Counted from the first letter of the stretch, positions 17,622 to 26,938 are shown. The stretch: DNA of 64,000 nucleotides from Mogibacterium sp. (GCA_017434025.1 JAFRGC010000054.1:42789-106788), one strand, 5' to 3'. The notes: generated from the letters alone by a model not told the origin. Program-made: numbers and translations.

Positions 17622-18473
17622 ATGGTTGATTTTAACAAACCGATACCTAAGACGGACTTTCCATTCGGGCTTATCATAGTCAGCAATCCTTCAATAGATC
17701 CATTCGTAGAACTTAATGATGAATTTGACTGTGACTCAGCATATTACCACTGGGCGGAGGAAGACGGCATGGCCGTCCCGGGAAGCAGCCCGATCATCGT
17801 GGCGAGGAAGACTGTCAAAGAAATGCTGCGCAAAGCAGAGGATCTGCTTCCGGAAGGCTATCATCTCAGAATCTACGATGCGTACCGCCCGGTAGCGATC
17901 CAGCAATTCTTTTGGGATTACTACCGTGCAAAGCTAGGAGAGAAGAATCCGGATCTCAATGATGAAGAACTCGACAAACTGACAAGAACCTGCGTGTCTA
18001 TGGCTTCATATAACATCCTGAGGCCAGCGGTCCACAGCACAGGCGGCGCGGTAGACCTGACAGTTGTCGGTCCTGATGGCAAAGTGCTGGAGATGGGTAC
18101 AGGATTCGATGAATTCAATGACGCTACATGGACATATGCATTCGAACCGGACAGCGGAACGGGATTTGTCAACGATGAGGTAAGAGACAACAGGAGACTG
18201 CTGTACAATGTTATGACAGCTGCAGGATTCACGAATCTCCCATCCGAATGGTGGCATTTCGACTATGGCGACGGAATGTGGGCTCAGCTCAAGAATGAGA
18301 ATGCGATCTATGCGGGCAGACTTGATGCAGAGGTCAGAGATCAGGTCCCATATAAGAATATGGAAAAGGTGAGAGAAGCCGACCACAAGCAACAGGCATA
18401 CATCAGTAAGATGGCTGACATAATATTAGCCTGCGAAGAGATAGGCAGTCAGGTGACTGCTGAGAAAAAGTAA
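17622..18473 (+). CDS. VanX-type D,D-dipeptidase (M15D), copy 2
   Basis: A 283-residue paralogue of the protein at 10310, with the same N-terminal NKPIPK motif, YDAYRP, HSTGGAVDLT zinc site and SEWWHFDYGD catalytic/zinc motif. The ATG at 17622 follows ATAAGGAGG by 7 bases; the longer open frame from 17583 is rejected because it overlaps DUF819 and lacks a ribosome binding site. A strong terminator follows at 18498, which marks the end of the cassette. Confidence 0.88.
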   Translation: MVDFNKPIPKTDFPFGLIIVSNPSIDPFVELNDEFDCDSAYYHWAEEDGMAVPGSSPIIVARKTVKEMLRKAEDLLPEGYHLRIYDAYRPVAIQQFFWDYYRAKLGEKNPDLNDEELDKLTRTCVSMASYNILRPAVHSTGGAVDLTVVGPDGKVLEMGTGFDEFNDATWTYAFEPDSGTGFVNDEVRDNRRLLYNVMTAAGFTNLPSEWWHFDYGDGMWAQLKNENAIYAGRLDAEVRDQVPYKNMEKVREADHKQQAYISKMADIILACEEIGSQVTAEKK

Positions 18474-18497
18474 ATAATAAGATCAGTTTTTTCGAAA

Positions 18498-18527
18498 GGC
18501 AGGAGCAGCAAATGCTCCTGCCTTTTT
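18498..18527 (+). terminator. Terminator of the second dipeptidase cassette
   Basis: GGCAGGAGCA and TGCTCCTGCC form a perfect 10-bp stem around a 5-base loop, followed by TTTTT. Confidence 0.92.
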
Positions 18528-18622
18528 GGCGAAAAAGCTTGTGAGCTTCAATAATCGATATGCTATGCTTTGCTAACGGAAAAACATGATCATGAATGGT
18601 GCAGGATATCGCATTTCGATAG

Positions 18623-18769
18623 ATGCAAAGTTGTATTGAGTCAGGGATTCCACCGGTAGTATTAAAGGCCTGGCTTGGGTATAAAGACATACATACGACG
18701 CTGGATACTTATACCGATGTATTCAAGAGTACGTCTTTTTTGTATACTGATATTGAAAAACTTGCTTGA
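18623..18769 (+). pseudogene. C-terminal remnant of a tyrosine recombinase (phage-type integrase)
   Basis: The frame reads SCIESGIPPVVLKAWLGYKD, then IHTTLDTYTDVF, with the catalytic Tyr in the TY-T context. This is the last conserved block of tyrosine integrases (usually CIEAGIPP..V..WLGHSDI..TLNTYTDVF). The His of the WLGH box is Tyr here, and the HAFRHTFATR block just upstream is broken by a small deletion and a stop. The rest of the gene is absent. It marks an old integrated element between 18.5 and 19.0 kb. Apart from this, 18528-18975 shows only AT-rich sequence and a repeated AGTTTGCAT word. Confidence 0.75.
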
Positions 18770-18975
18770 CAAAGTTACGAGAAGTTCAGACTTATAAATC
18801 AAGTTTGCATGGATGCTATCAGAACCCAGTTTGCATAAAACTCATGAATAAGCTTAATGTTACGGAGAGTAACAGCTCTGTCACAGTACGTCTCTTTACT
18901 GCCACTTAGAATCCGGCCTATTATGAGGCTGCAAGAAAACCAGCATGGCTCGGATGTAAACAGGAGGTTATCACA

Positions 18976-19551
18976 ATGACATTTGGAGAAAAACTAAAGG
19001 AAGCGAGAAAAGAGGCAGGATTAACTCAGGAGCAATTTGCTGAGAAGATGAGTGTATCAAGATCTGCGATAGCAAAATGGGAATCTGACAAAGGGCTGCC
19101 TGATGTAAACAATCTGAAAATGATGGCTCAGCTGCTTGGCGTCAGTGTGGATTATCTTTTAGCTGCGGATGAAAAGCTTAGTTTTAATGAAACAAAAGAA
19201 GCTATCGATCTTGATTCATTTGAAGTGTCAGGCAAATGCAGAGATAAAAAGGATGCAGCATGTTATTTCAAGTACAGTAGAGCAGAAGCAATATACCCGC
19301 TCATCCGTAGAAAGAGGATGAGAAAGGCAGAATGGATTACCGACTTTCTTGTTGGTCCAGGAATTATTCAAGGCGCAGATTACATAAATGATGCATCAGC
19401 ACACTATCTTGTTGAATACGAAGGAAAGCAATTGCTTGTAAATGTAGCTAAAGATTTCATAACGAGCAGAGAGTTGGCGAACAGGGTGGATCCCAAGAAA
19501 TTTGATTTTGGGAACTACACATTCAGAAAGGCGACTTATCAATTGATATGA
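18976..19551 (+). CDS. XRE-family helix-turn-helix regulator
   Basis: A 191-residue protein with a clear N-terminal HTH_3 domain (LKEARKEAGLTQEQFAEKM, residues about 7-60, followed by LGVSVDYLL). The C-terminal 120 residues are unrecognised and contain a predicted hydrophobic strand-rich part. AACAGGAGG precedes the ATG. It lies next to an integrase remnant, so it may be the surviving repressor-type gene of an old mobile element. Confidence 0.8.
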   Translation: MTFGEKLKEARKEAGLTQEQFAEKMSVSRSAIAKWESDKGLPDVNNLKMMAQLLGVSVDYLLAADEKLSFNETKEAIDLDSFEVSGKCRDKKDAACYFKYSRAEAIYPLIRRKRMRKAEWITDFLVGPGIIQGADYINDASAHYLVEYEGKQLLVNVAKDFITSRELANRVDPKKFDFGNYTFRKATYQLI

Positions 19552-19643
19552 TTGATATGTTCTTATTTGTTATGGCATTGTTGCAAATGAAGATTTTATT
19601 CTTATTTATGAGGGAATTTGCGGTATAGCAACCGGAGACAGAT

Positions 19644-20198
19644 ATGGATCTTAATAAATTTGATGGTAAATGCGTAAGGATCACTACTACCTCGGGAGAG
19701 GTATTTGAGGGGGTCGTATCTTACGACAACAGAGAATATGCTTTCCATGAATATGGTCATGATGAGGAGGCTTTGCGCCTTACCCCAATTGTGTTTTATA
19801 GAAATGAAATAGAAAGTGTCATAAGCCTTGAAGATGTGAACGGTCCGTTTGGGCATTATTCTGAAAAGTATGGCCTTCTGGAAAGAAAGTGCCTGGAATG
19901 GGGAACCGATATGATAGAAGAGGTCCTTGATTCAGAAGACGATATCCAGATACTCAGAATGCTGGCCTGTATGAAGGATCACTTTCAGACACTTGCTGTC
20001 AGAACTGTCCCCGGCATGGCTCCGTGGCGCAGCGGAATGAGCGTGTCGGAATCAGAAGATGACGAAAGTGAGCAGGGACCCGTATACCTGGGAGAACTTG
20101 AGAAAATGCTGAATACTCTCGTAAAATACAATGAGAACGAAGAAGTCGTTAATGAGGCAAAGGACCTTCTGGAGCGGTTTACACCATATTTTTCCTGA
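19644..20198 (+). CDS. Hypothetical protein with Lsm/Sm-like N-terminal domain
   Basis: 184 residues. The N-terminal 65 residues (FDGKCVRITTTSGEVFEGVV, then a short strand pair ending FYRNEIESV) resemble an Sm-like beta-barrel seen in several uncharacterised proteins of gut Clostridia. The C-terminal part (about 75-184) is helical and acidic and looks HEAT/ARM-like (LRMLACMKDHF and LLERFTPYF). No membrane segment. A weak GGAGA lies 9 bases before the ATG. Possible RNA- or protein-binding role, not proven. Confidence 0.55.
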   Translation: MDLNKFDGKCVRITTTSGEVFEGVVSYDNREYAFHEYGHDEEALRLTPIVFYRNEIESVISLEDVNGPFGHYSEKYGLLERKCLEWGTDMIEEVLDSEDDIQILRMLACMKDHFQTLAVRTVPGMAPWRSGMSVSESEDDESEQGPVYLGELEKMLNTLVKYNENEEVVNEAKDLLERFTPYFS

Positions 20199-20257
20199 AA
20201 AGGGAGCCATTCAAATCCTGCTGATGTCTGAGCAGTTAACAGCTATAATGAAAGCGG

Positions 20258-20377
20258 ATGGTCTGCCATCGCTATATTCGCGCAAACAAAGAGCAGAATA
20301 TTCAGTATTTCTACTTCCTTGCCGCAATTGCGTTCATAGGAAATTTTACTGCAATGAGCAGGAAAGAGAATAAGTAA
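20258..20377 (+). other. Possible 39-residue single-helix membrane peptide or gene remnant
   Basis: The 370-base gap 20199-20566 holds this short plus-strand frame. Its middle is a hydrophobic helix (YFYFLAAIAFIGNF) followed by SRKENK and a stop. No convincing ribosome binding site is seen (GAAAGCGG only). It could be the end of a lost membrane-protein gene. The rest of the gap is AT-rich. Confidence 0.25.
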
Positions 20378-20485
20378 TAAAAAAAATAACGCAATCAAAA
20401 TTTCGATTGACAAGTCATTTTTCACTCACTATCATATGAATCGGAAAAAAGAATCATGGTAAATGTATTAAGCGAGAGCTTTGAT

Positions 20486-20524
20486 CCACGTCTGACAGGG
20501 AAAACCTGAAAGGCGTGGTTTTTT
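20486..20524 (+). terminator. Hairpin with T tract upstream of yitT-like gene
   Basis: CCACG/CGTGG closes an interrupted stem with an inner CAGG/CCTG pair, followed by TTTTTT. It lies 45 bases before the next start codon, so it may be a terminator or a leader attenuator. No known riboswitch pattern was recognised. Confidence 0.5.
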
Positions 20525-20566
20525 GTTTACAGGCCGGGGACAGGAAATATACGGAGGAATCAGGAG

Positions 20567-21463
20567 ATGAACGAGAAACGGATCGGAAAGAGTGTTGGCA
20601 AAGCGGGAAAGCTGATCGCCAATGTGGTGCTTATCGTGCTTGGCAATGCGATATATGCGGCAGGTGTTGTGCTGTTTATACTGCCGACCGGGCTGATTAC
20701 AGGCGGCACCACGGGCATAGCCCTTATAATCAACCATTTTGCGGGCATTAGGATCGCGACATTCGTAGGAGTGTTCAATGTTGTCATGTTCGCGCTTGGG
20801 TATCTGGTGCTTGGCAGAAAATTCGCTATGTCAACTCTTGTGAGTACCTTCTCATATCCCGTACTGCTCGGTATGATACAGAATGCAGTGGGTGGTTTTG
20901 TCCTCACGGAAGACTTGCTGCTGGCAGCTCTTTTCGGAGGCCTGTGCATCGGACTTGCATTGGCCATAGTCATCAGGATCGGTGCGAGTACCGGCGGAAT
21001 GGATATACCGCCGCTGATTCTTCAGAAGACGCTGCGCATACCGGTATCTGCAAGCATGTATGTCTTCGACTTTGCCATACTCATCGGCCAGATGCTGTTC
21101 ACTCCGAGGCAGACATGCCTCTACGGGATCTTGCTGGTGCTGGTATACACTATCACATTGGATAAGCTGCTCGCATTAGGCGCTTCAAGAACCAAGCTCG
21201 AGATCGTCAGCACAGAACATGAGGCTATCAGAGAAGCGATTTTGGAAGATCTCGACCGCAGTGTAACCATGCTGCATGGGAGAACAGGCTACTTTGGCAC
21301 TGAGACCGATGTGCTCTACTGTGTTATCGCTCCGAGAGAACTGTACAAATTGGAGAAAATCGTATATTCGATCGATCCCGACGCATTCGTAGTCATGTCG
21401 AGAGCAACAAGCGTCCACGGCAAGGGCTTCAGTAAGGCAAAAGAATATATCGTGCAGACGTAA
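20567..21463 (+). CDS. YitT family membrane protein (DUF161/DUF2179)
   Basis: 298 residues with five to six N-terminal membrane helices in the YitT pattern (LPTGLITGGTTGIALIINH and a GAxTGGMDIPPLIL motif), followed by a soluble C-terminal DUF2179 domain (about 215-295, RGTGYFG-like GRTGYFGTETDVLYC). YitT proteins are widespread in Firmicutes and their transport function is not settled. GGAGGA lies upstream of the ATG. The gene ends 8 bases before the convergent surface-protein gene with no obvious terminator between them. Confidence 0.88.
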   Translation: MNEKRIGKSVGKAGKLIANVVLIVLGNAIYAAGVVLFILPTGLITGGTTGIALIINHFAGIRIATFVGVFNVVMFALGYLVLGRKFAMSTLVSTFSYPVLLGMIQNAVGGFVLTEDLLLAALFGGLCIGLALAIVIRIGASTGGMDIPPLILQKTLRIPVSASMYVFDFAILIGQMLFTPRQTCLYGILLVLVYTITLDKLLALGASRTKLEIVSTEHEAIREAILEDLDRSVTMLHGRTGYFGTETDVLYCVIAPRELYKLEKIVYSIDPDAFVVMSRATSVHGKGFSKAKEYIVQT

Positions 21464-21471
21464 CAGCGTTG

Positions 21472-24288
21472 TCACTGGATGCCCATCAGAAAATCTTCTA
21501 TCTCTTTCAGCTCAGCCAGTGATTGATAGAAATCTTCAGTGAAAGGTTTGTCCCCGTACTTAAACTGTACGATAACGAAATAACCAGTCTGCTCAGTTTC
21601 AAAACGCAGCTCTCCGGTTTCCGGATCATACTCTGCTTTATAAGCAGTCAGCTCACCCTCATCAGCAAAAACTGCATACAGGCTGTCACGATCGATCTCA
21701 GCAGGATCTCCCCAGGATTCAGGGACCGTGAAAGGGAAGGCGACTTCTATCGGTGATCCGCTCAGATCAGTAACAGGGATCCCGCCATCTGTGATGCTGA
21801 GCTGCCATATCTGCGGCATATCCGGGTGGTTTGCTGCGTCTTCCGCAGTGAGTTCCAGACGTGAAACGATCACATCCAGACCGGCATCGTTGACTGCTGT
21901 GACGGTTTTCACGGAATCCGCTCTTGCTGATCTCCTGCGACTGCCGCCGTTTGCTCCGCCATTGTCAGTATCATGCTGTTCCGGCTTTTTCAGGTCCGGA
22001 TCCACCGGCTCAGGTTTTACAGGTTCAGGCTCTACATATTTCACTCCGTAAATGACTGCGCCTTTTCCTGCTTGTACATTTCCTGATCCGGGACCGCCGA
22101 TCACACCGCTCCCGGTAACGGATGCGATGGTGTGAGTTGAGGACGAACCTCCAAATCCGCCGGTTGCCATATATTGCAGCACCCGAACCATAACGACATT
22201 ATCCAGAGGTAAAGGAGCCCATTCGATATCTGTCGGATAGTAATCTATGGCTTTGTAGAGATGTCGGCTAAAATCTGAATAAATAAGCTCTACGCCGACC
22301 CGAAGGCTGCTCCGAACATACCCTCTTTCATCGAGTAAACCGAACTGTCTCAGGAGATCAGGGACGGTCACTTTCTGGTCATTGCTTCTTGACAGCGGAT
22401 CCGAGGCAAATTTGCCTTCGACGCGCCAGACGCGGTACATGCCTTTATCTGGTTCCCACTCATCAAAAACTACATATCCTATGACAGGAATCTGGTCAAG
22501 CTTGGCCCGTGATTCGGCTTCAGCCGTTGTCATATTCAGAGGATCTTCCGTGGCTATATCAGCATTTCCGCTGACCAGAACTCTGGAAGCATATCCGTCA
22601 GGAACGAGAGGAAATACATCTGGATCCGTTCCGGTGTATTTGACACAGCCCGCGAGTACGGAGACTGTTCCGCCGATGATCTTTCCGGTGATCGCCATGA
22701 ATGCATCCGTTAATCCGTCTCTCAGGTTTTCCAATAGCTCATCATTATCACCCAGGCCTAAGGCATCATCGTATTTATTGATGGTAATATCAAGATTGCT
22801 TCCCGGACCTAGTGTAATGTTTCCTGCTCCGTTGTATGTATCCGTGTCGATGCTCAGAGTGGAGGATCCCGAGACATTCAGGTCCGATAGAAAGATATTG
22901 GATCCCCTAAGATAAATGATACTGTCTGTGACAGCCGGAGCAGCGACCCTGCTGCTGCCATCGGTATTGGAATATATCGTCAGAATACTGTTTTCCAAAG
23001 CAACGTTCAGATTTCCCCCGGGTTCCAGATCGACTTCGGCAGATCTGACAGCTCCCGTTCCGGAAAGAGTGCCGCCATTTTGCACATCAATAAAGCCGCC
23101 TCCCTCAATAACGCCTGTAACGTTCAGAACTCCCTGAACGATCAGTTCGCCTACTACTTTCGGGTTTATCACATTGAGATAATTATTCTGAGTCCTGAGA
23201 CCGCTAAGCTGGACAGCAGCCTTGCTGTCAATTGTAAGTGTACTGTTCTTTCCTATGACTAATCTGGACCCACAGTCCATAATGCTTACTGTTCCGTTCG
23301 TGTGGCTTGAGTATTGGGAACCGGTAGGCATGTCTGTCGTATAGAGTGTGACATCTGTCACGGGTTCATCAGAACCCTCAGGCACCCAGGTTTCGGTGCG
23401 TACACACATAGCGCTGAGATTCAGAACAGAACCTTCAGGCACTACCAGTTTTACATTGTCCAGAACATAAGACTCATCCAGGATGCCGGGTATACTGCCA
23501 TTGATGAGCTTGTAACTGTCACCATCCTTCAGGAAGACAGCGGCGCTTCCTTCATCATAGATTGCTGTGTTTGGCGTGAGGGATATGCTGTTGCCGTCTT
23601 CGATCTCAATGCTGTCGATAAGCACGATACCGGAACCGATAATGTTGTAGGAGCAGTTTCCCTTCAGCGCTCTGATCTTGTTGACACCGGCAACAGCCAG
23701 CGTAATAACTCCTTCGTCCGCAGAGATCTCTTCTTCGCTTCCATTGAAGTCAACCATGGCGATATATTGTCCGGAAATATTCTTCCAGCCTTTGCCATCT
23801 GACCAGTGAGATGACTCGTCATCTCCGGAATCGAATGATGTTTCACCGATCCAGATCGATTTGCCGGAAGAGCTTTTGGCCGCTTTTGCTGTGCTTCTTA
23901 CGGCAGCAGCAACAGGTGCAGTTTCGGCTTCAGATCCGGTAGGTTCTGAAGGAGCGGGGGTTGTCTCAACAGCATTATCGCTATTATCGCTTTCACCGGC
24001 AGGCTGCTCCGGTACTTCGATATCTGCTGAAACATCTTCCGCATCTATGGATGCAGCTTCTGCAGGTCCATCCTGATCCGGAACAGCTTCAGTATTTGCT
24101 GTTTCCGCAGCTGTTGAATCCGGGACTGGTTCTGATAGATCCGGCTCATCGGTTTCTGAAGAAGAGGCTGGCTGTACCTCAGGAACTTCCTCAATGGCAA
24201 AAACAGCAATGGCGTTGAACAGTACCATTGCTATGATCAAACCCGAACACAATAATTTCCGGAGCATTATATTAAGTGTCTTTTTCAT
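21472..24288 (-). CDS. Large secreted protein with acidic Pro/Ser/Ala-rich N-terminal region
   Basis: 938 residues. The N-terminus (MKKTLNIMLRK, then a hydrophobic stretch ending AVFA) is a signal peptide. Residues about 35-135 are low-complexity and rich in Glu, Pro, Ala, Ser and Thr. Residues about 150-560 are strand-rich with repeated short units like LNVSGSSTLSID, suggesting a right-handed beta-helix like those in adhesins and polysaccharide-binding proteins. After a Gly/Ser and a Pro/Glu linker there is a conserved C-terminal domain (about 790-925) with TGYFVIVQFKYG. No LPxTG or clear anchor is visible. Probably an extracellular surface protein, ligand unknown. It is the only minus-strand gene in this neighbourhood. 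Confidence 0.7.
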   Translation of the reverse strand: MKKTLNIMLRKLLCSGLIIAMVLFNAIAVFAIEEVPEVQPASSSETDEPDLSEPVPDSTAAETANTEAVPDQDGPAEAASIDAEDVSADIEVPEQPAGESDNSDNAVETTPAPSEPTGSEAETAPVAAAVRSTAKAAKSSSGKSIWIGETSFDSGDDESSHWSDGKGWKNISGQYIAMVDFNGSEEEISADEGVITLAVAGVNKIRALKGNCSYNIIGSGIVLIDSIEIEDGNSISLTPNTAIYDEGSAAVFLKDGDSYKLINGSIPGILDESYVLDNVKLVVPEGSVLNLSAMCVRTETWVPEGSDEPVTDVTLYTTDMPTGSQYSSHTNGTVSIMDCGSRLVIGKNSTLTIDSKAAVQLSGLRTQNNYLNVINPKVVGELIVQGVLNVTGVIEGGGFIDVQNGGTLSGTGAVRSAEVDLEPGGNLNVALENSILTIYSNTDGSSRVAAPAVTDSIIYLRGSNIFLSDLNVSGSSTLSIDTDTYNGAGNITLGPGSNLDITINKYDDALGLGDNDELLENLRDGLTDAFMAITGKIIGGTVSVLAGCVKYTGTDPDVFPLVPDGYASRVLVSGNADIATEDPLNMTTAEAESRAKLDQIPVIGYVVFDEWEPDKGMYRVWRVEGKFASDPLSRSNDQKVTVPDLLRQFGLLDERGYVRSSLRVGVELIYSDFSRHLYKAIDYYPTDIEWAPLPLDNVVMVRVLQYMATGGFGGSSSTHTIASVTGSGVIGGPGSGNVQAGKGAVIYGVKYVEPEPVKPEPVDPDLKKPEQHDTDNGGANGGSRRRSARADSVKTVTAVNDAGLDVIVSRLELTAEDAANHPDMPQIWQLSITDGGIPVTDLSGSPIEVAFPFTVPESWGDPAEIDRDSLYAVFADEGELTAYKAEYDPETGELRFETEQTGYFVIVQFKYGDKPFTEDFYQSLAELKEIEDFLMGIQ

Positions 24289-24511
24289 ATTATCGGGCCT
24301 CCATTTCCATGAATCGGCTCGTAATAACTGATGGTTACACTATATCAAAATAGGATGTGTTATGATACAAAAGATAAAGATATAACAGACGCCGAGTGAT
24401 TTGCAGAAATGAGGAATGATGATATACTCTTTTTGACATAATTGATCACAGAAGCATTCGGATATATATTTCAGACATCAAGATATGACAGGGAGAAATA
24501 AGGAGAGGTAA

Positions 24512-26029
24512 ATGGGATCCGGAATCTATGACTGCTATTTTCATCACGACCCTGCAGAAGTTAGCAAATGTATGCTGTGCTACGATCCTCAATGCTCCAG
24601 AGCATGTCCGCAGAATGCGGATATCGGGGGAATCATCAGGTCGCTGTATTTCCAGGACTATATGGCTGCAACCAGAAAACTACACTGTGACTGCACTTGG
24701 TGCAACGCTCCGTGCGAAAAAGCCTGTCTGCTAAACAGAGACGACAGACCGGTCGCTATCAGGGATCTTCTGACCAATGTCAGAAAAGACAGGTATCTGC
24801 TGCCAAAGCACAAGATCGAGACCGTCGATATATCGACGGACATCTGCGGAGTCAGGCTGGAGAATCCGTTCCTGCTTTCGTCGTCTGTGGTAGCCAGCTC
24901 ATATGACATGTGCAGGCGTGCCTTTGAAGCAGGCTGGGCAGGTGCTTCGTTCAAGACGATATGCAACTTCACACAGCATGAGGCTTCTCCGAGGTTTTCC
25001 GCACTCAAGAACCATGCCAACGCTTTCTGCGGTTTCAAGAACATAGAGCAGCTCTCGCCTCAGACAGTAGAGGAAGACATGCAGATCTTAGCAAGGCTGC
25101 ACCGGGACTTCCCGTCGAAGGTGCTGATCGCGTCGATCATGGGGCAGAATGAAGCAGAATGGACCGAACTGGCCTCAAAATGCGAGAAGGCAGGAGCTTC
25201 GGTGATAGAATGCAACTTCTCATGTCCGAACATGGAATCTTCCAGTCTCGGTGTCACCATTGGACAGTCGGAAGAGCTGACGGAAAGGTTCACAAGAGCG
25301 GTCAGACGTGGAACGGACCTGCCTGTGCTGGCCAAACTCACGCCTAATATAACTGACATGGTCCCTCTGGCTCTAGCCGCCAAGCGCGGAGGTGCCGACG
25401 GTATCGCCGCCATCAACACGATCAATTCGATCACAGGCGTAGATATTGATACGCTGGTTGCAGAGCCTTCTGTAAGAGGCAAGTCGATTGTAGGAGGATA
25501 TTCGGGTGCCGCTGTCAAGCCGATCGCCCTGCGGTTCATCTCGGATCTTTTCAGATGCGAAGAGCTTACCGGCATGCACATAAGCGGCATGGGAGGTATA
25601 GAGACCTGGATCGATGCGCTCGAATTCATACTGCTCGGAGCGGGAAGCGTTCAGGTCACGACTGCGGTAATGCAGTACGGTTACAGGATCATCGAAGACC
25701 TGATCGAAGGCCTGAGTGAATACCTCAAGGGCAGGGGCATCGAGTCAGTCAGAGATCTGATCGGAGGTGCGGCACATACGATCGTCGATCACACCAGCAT
25801 CGAAAGGGACACTATAGTATTTCCGATATTTGATTATGAACGCTGCAACGGCTGCGGCAGATGCTATATTTCGTGCATGGACGGAGGGCATCAGGCTATA
25901 AAGTTCGATCCGGAAACCAGAAAACCTAAGCTTAACGGAAAAAGATGCGTTGGCTGCCATCTGTGCCGTCTGGTCTGTCCGGAAATGGCTATCAGACCAG
26001 CTGCAAAGATCTGGATGCCGGAGCAATAG
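24512..26029 (+). CDS. Dihydropyrimidine dehydrogenase-like Fe-S protein (PreA with an N-terminal Fe-S domain)
   Basis: 505 residues in three parts. An N-terminal helical Fe-S domain (about 15-90) has cysteine clusters C-x2-C-x4-C-x3-C (CMLCYDPQCSRACP) and CDCTWCNAPCEKAC, as in domain I of dihydropyrimidine dehydrogenase. A dihydroorotate dehydrogenase-like FMN barrel follows (about 105-410, with CNFSCPN, AKLTPNI and SGMGGI). A C-terminal 2[4Fe-4S] ferredoxin has two Cx2Cx2Cx3C-type motifs (CNGCGRCYISC and CVGCHLCRLVC). The FAD/NAD(P)H domains II and III of the full enzyme are absent, so electrons must come from a partner or ferredoxin. Probably reduces uracil/thymine or a related substrate. 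GGAGAGG precedes the ATG. Confidence 0.8.
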   Translation: MGSGIYDCYFHHDPAEVSKCMLCYDPQCSRACPQNADIGGIIRSLYFQDYMAATRKLHCDCTWCNAPCEKACLLNRDDRPVAIRDLLTNVRKDRYLLPKHKIETVDISTDICGVRLENPFLLSSSVVASSYDMCRRAFEAGWAGASFKTICNFTQHEASPRFSALKNHANAFCGFKNIEQLSPQTVEEDMQILARLHRDFPSKVLIASIMGQNEAEWTELASKCEKAGASVIECNFSCPNMESSSLGVTIGQSEELTERFTRAVRRGTDLPVLAKLTPNITDMVPLALAAKRGGADGIAAINTINSITGVDIDTLVAEPSVRGKSIVGGYSGAAVKPIALRFISDLFRCEELTGMHISGMGGIETWIDALEFILLGAGSVQVTTAVMQYGYRIIEDLIEGLSEYLKGRGIESVRDLIGGAAHTIVDHTSIERDTIVFPIFDYERCNGCGRCYISCMDGGHQAIKFDPETRKPKLNGKRCVGCHLCRLVCPEMAIRPAAKIWMPEQ

Positions 26030-26047
26030 ACTCCGGCGTATTCTTTT
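26017..26047 (+). terminator. Hairpin at the end of the PreA-like gene
   Basis: GCCGGAG and CTCCGGC form a 7-bp stem overlapping the stop codon, followed by GTATTCTTTT. A moderately strong terminator. Confidence 0.55.
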
Positions 26048-26148
26048 CCGAGCTCCTCAAGAGTTTCACCGAACAGACGGTAGAATATCCAGTCTTTCTT
26101 CTGGGTAAAGAATTCAACGGAAATAAAGGAAAGTGATTGTAAGTTGCT

Positions 26149-26886
26149 ATGAATATTTTTCTGATATACGCATTTCTCTTTTTCATGGGATCATTGTTCG
26201 GATGGGTACTGGAGCTCTTATTCAGGCACTGGTTTTCAAAGGCGAATCCCGAGCACAGGTGGATCAATCCGGGGTTCTGTGTTGGACCTTATGTCCCTCT
26301 GTATGGTTTCGGACTATGTATACTGTATTTCATGGCAACCATGATAGAACGCCTGGATATCCACGGCATAGCGCAGCATGCACTCGCCCTCGTTCTCATA
26401 GCTGCAGAACTCACTCTGCTTGAGTATATAGCAGGTATATTCCTCCTCAAGGTGGCAAACGTCAGGCTGTGGGATTACAGTATGATGTGGGGAAATGTGA
26501 ATGGCCTTATCTGTCCTCTGTTCACTCTGTTCTGGACATTGCTGGGCGTGATGTACTATTACCTGATCCATCCACATATACTTGAGGCGCTTGCATGGCT
26601 GGCGTCCAACCTGGCATTCTCTTTCTTCATAGGTGTTTTCTTCGGAGTGTTTTCGATAGATGTCGCCTATTCCATCAACCTGGTGACCAGGATCAAGGAA
26701 TTTGCTGATGAAAAGGAGATCGTTGTCAAGTACGAAGAATTCAAGCGTATAACATACGAGAAGCGTCAGGAACAGAAGGATAAGATCCGGTTCTTCATGA
26801 GTTTGCCGAGAAGAGAAAGGATGAACGAGATGCTCGAACACTACAGGCAGAGGATGGAGGAACTGGAAAAGACTCTGAACAGATAG
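26149..26886 (+). CDS. Membrane protein of the putative ABC-transporter type IV (CmpB-like) family
   Basis: 245 residues. Five to six membrane helices fill residues 1-185, with the family motifs GWVLELLFRHW, WINPGFCVGPYVPLYGFG and the tryptophan-rich WDYSMMWGNVNGLICPLF. A charged coiled-coil tail (about 190-245) is probably cytoplasmic. Despite the Pfam name, an ATPase partner is not adjacent and the role is unknown. The ATG at 26149 has only a weak ribosome binding site. The 120-base gap upstream carries nothing else recognisable. Confidence 0.8.
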   Translation: MNIFLIYAFLFFMGSLFGWVLELLFRHWFSKANPEHRWINPGFCVGPYVPLYGFGLCILYFMATMIERLDIHGIAQHALALVLIAAELTLLEYIAGIFLLKVANVRLWDYSMMWGNVNGLICPLFTLFWTLLGVMYYYLIHPHILEALAWLASNLAFSFFIGVFFGVFSIDVAYSINLVTRIKEFADEKEIVVKYEEFKRITYEKRQEQKDKIRFFMSLPRRERMNEMLEHYRQRMEELEKTLNR

Positions 26887-26901
26887 ATCGCAAGAAGCGG
26901 A

Positions 26902-26927
26902 AAACGGCAGCACAGCTGCCGTTTTTT
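26902..26927. terminator. Bidirectional terminator
   Basis: AAACGGCAGC and GCTGCCGTTT pair around ACA and are followed by more T residues. The A-rich left side gives a T-rich end for the convergent AraC gene too. Confidence 0.9.
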
Positions 26928-26938
26928 ATGTGATATCT

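Noticed and set aside
20460-20566. Riboswitch (preQ1, fluoride or similar) upstream of yitT-like gene
   Set aside because: Only a hairpin with a T run was found; no conserved aptamer bases could be matched.
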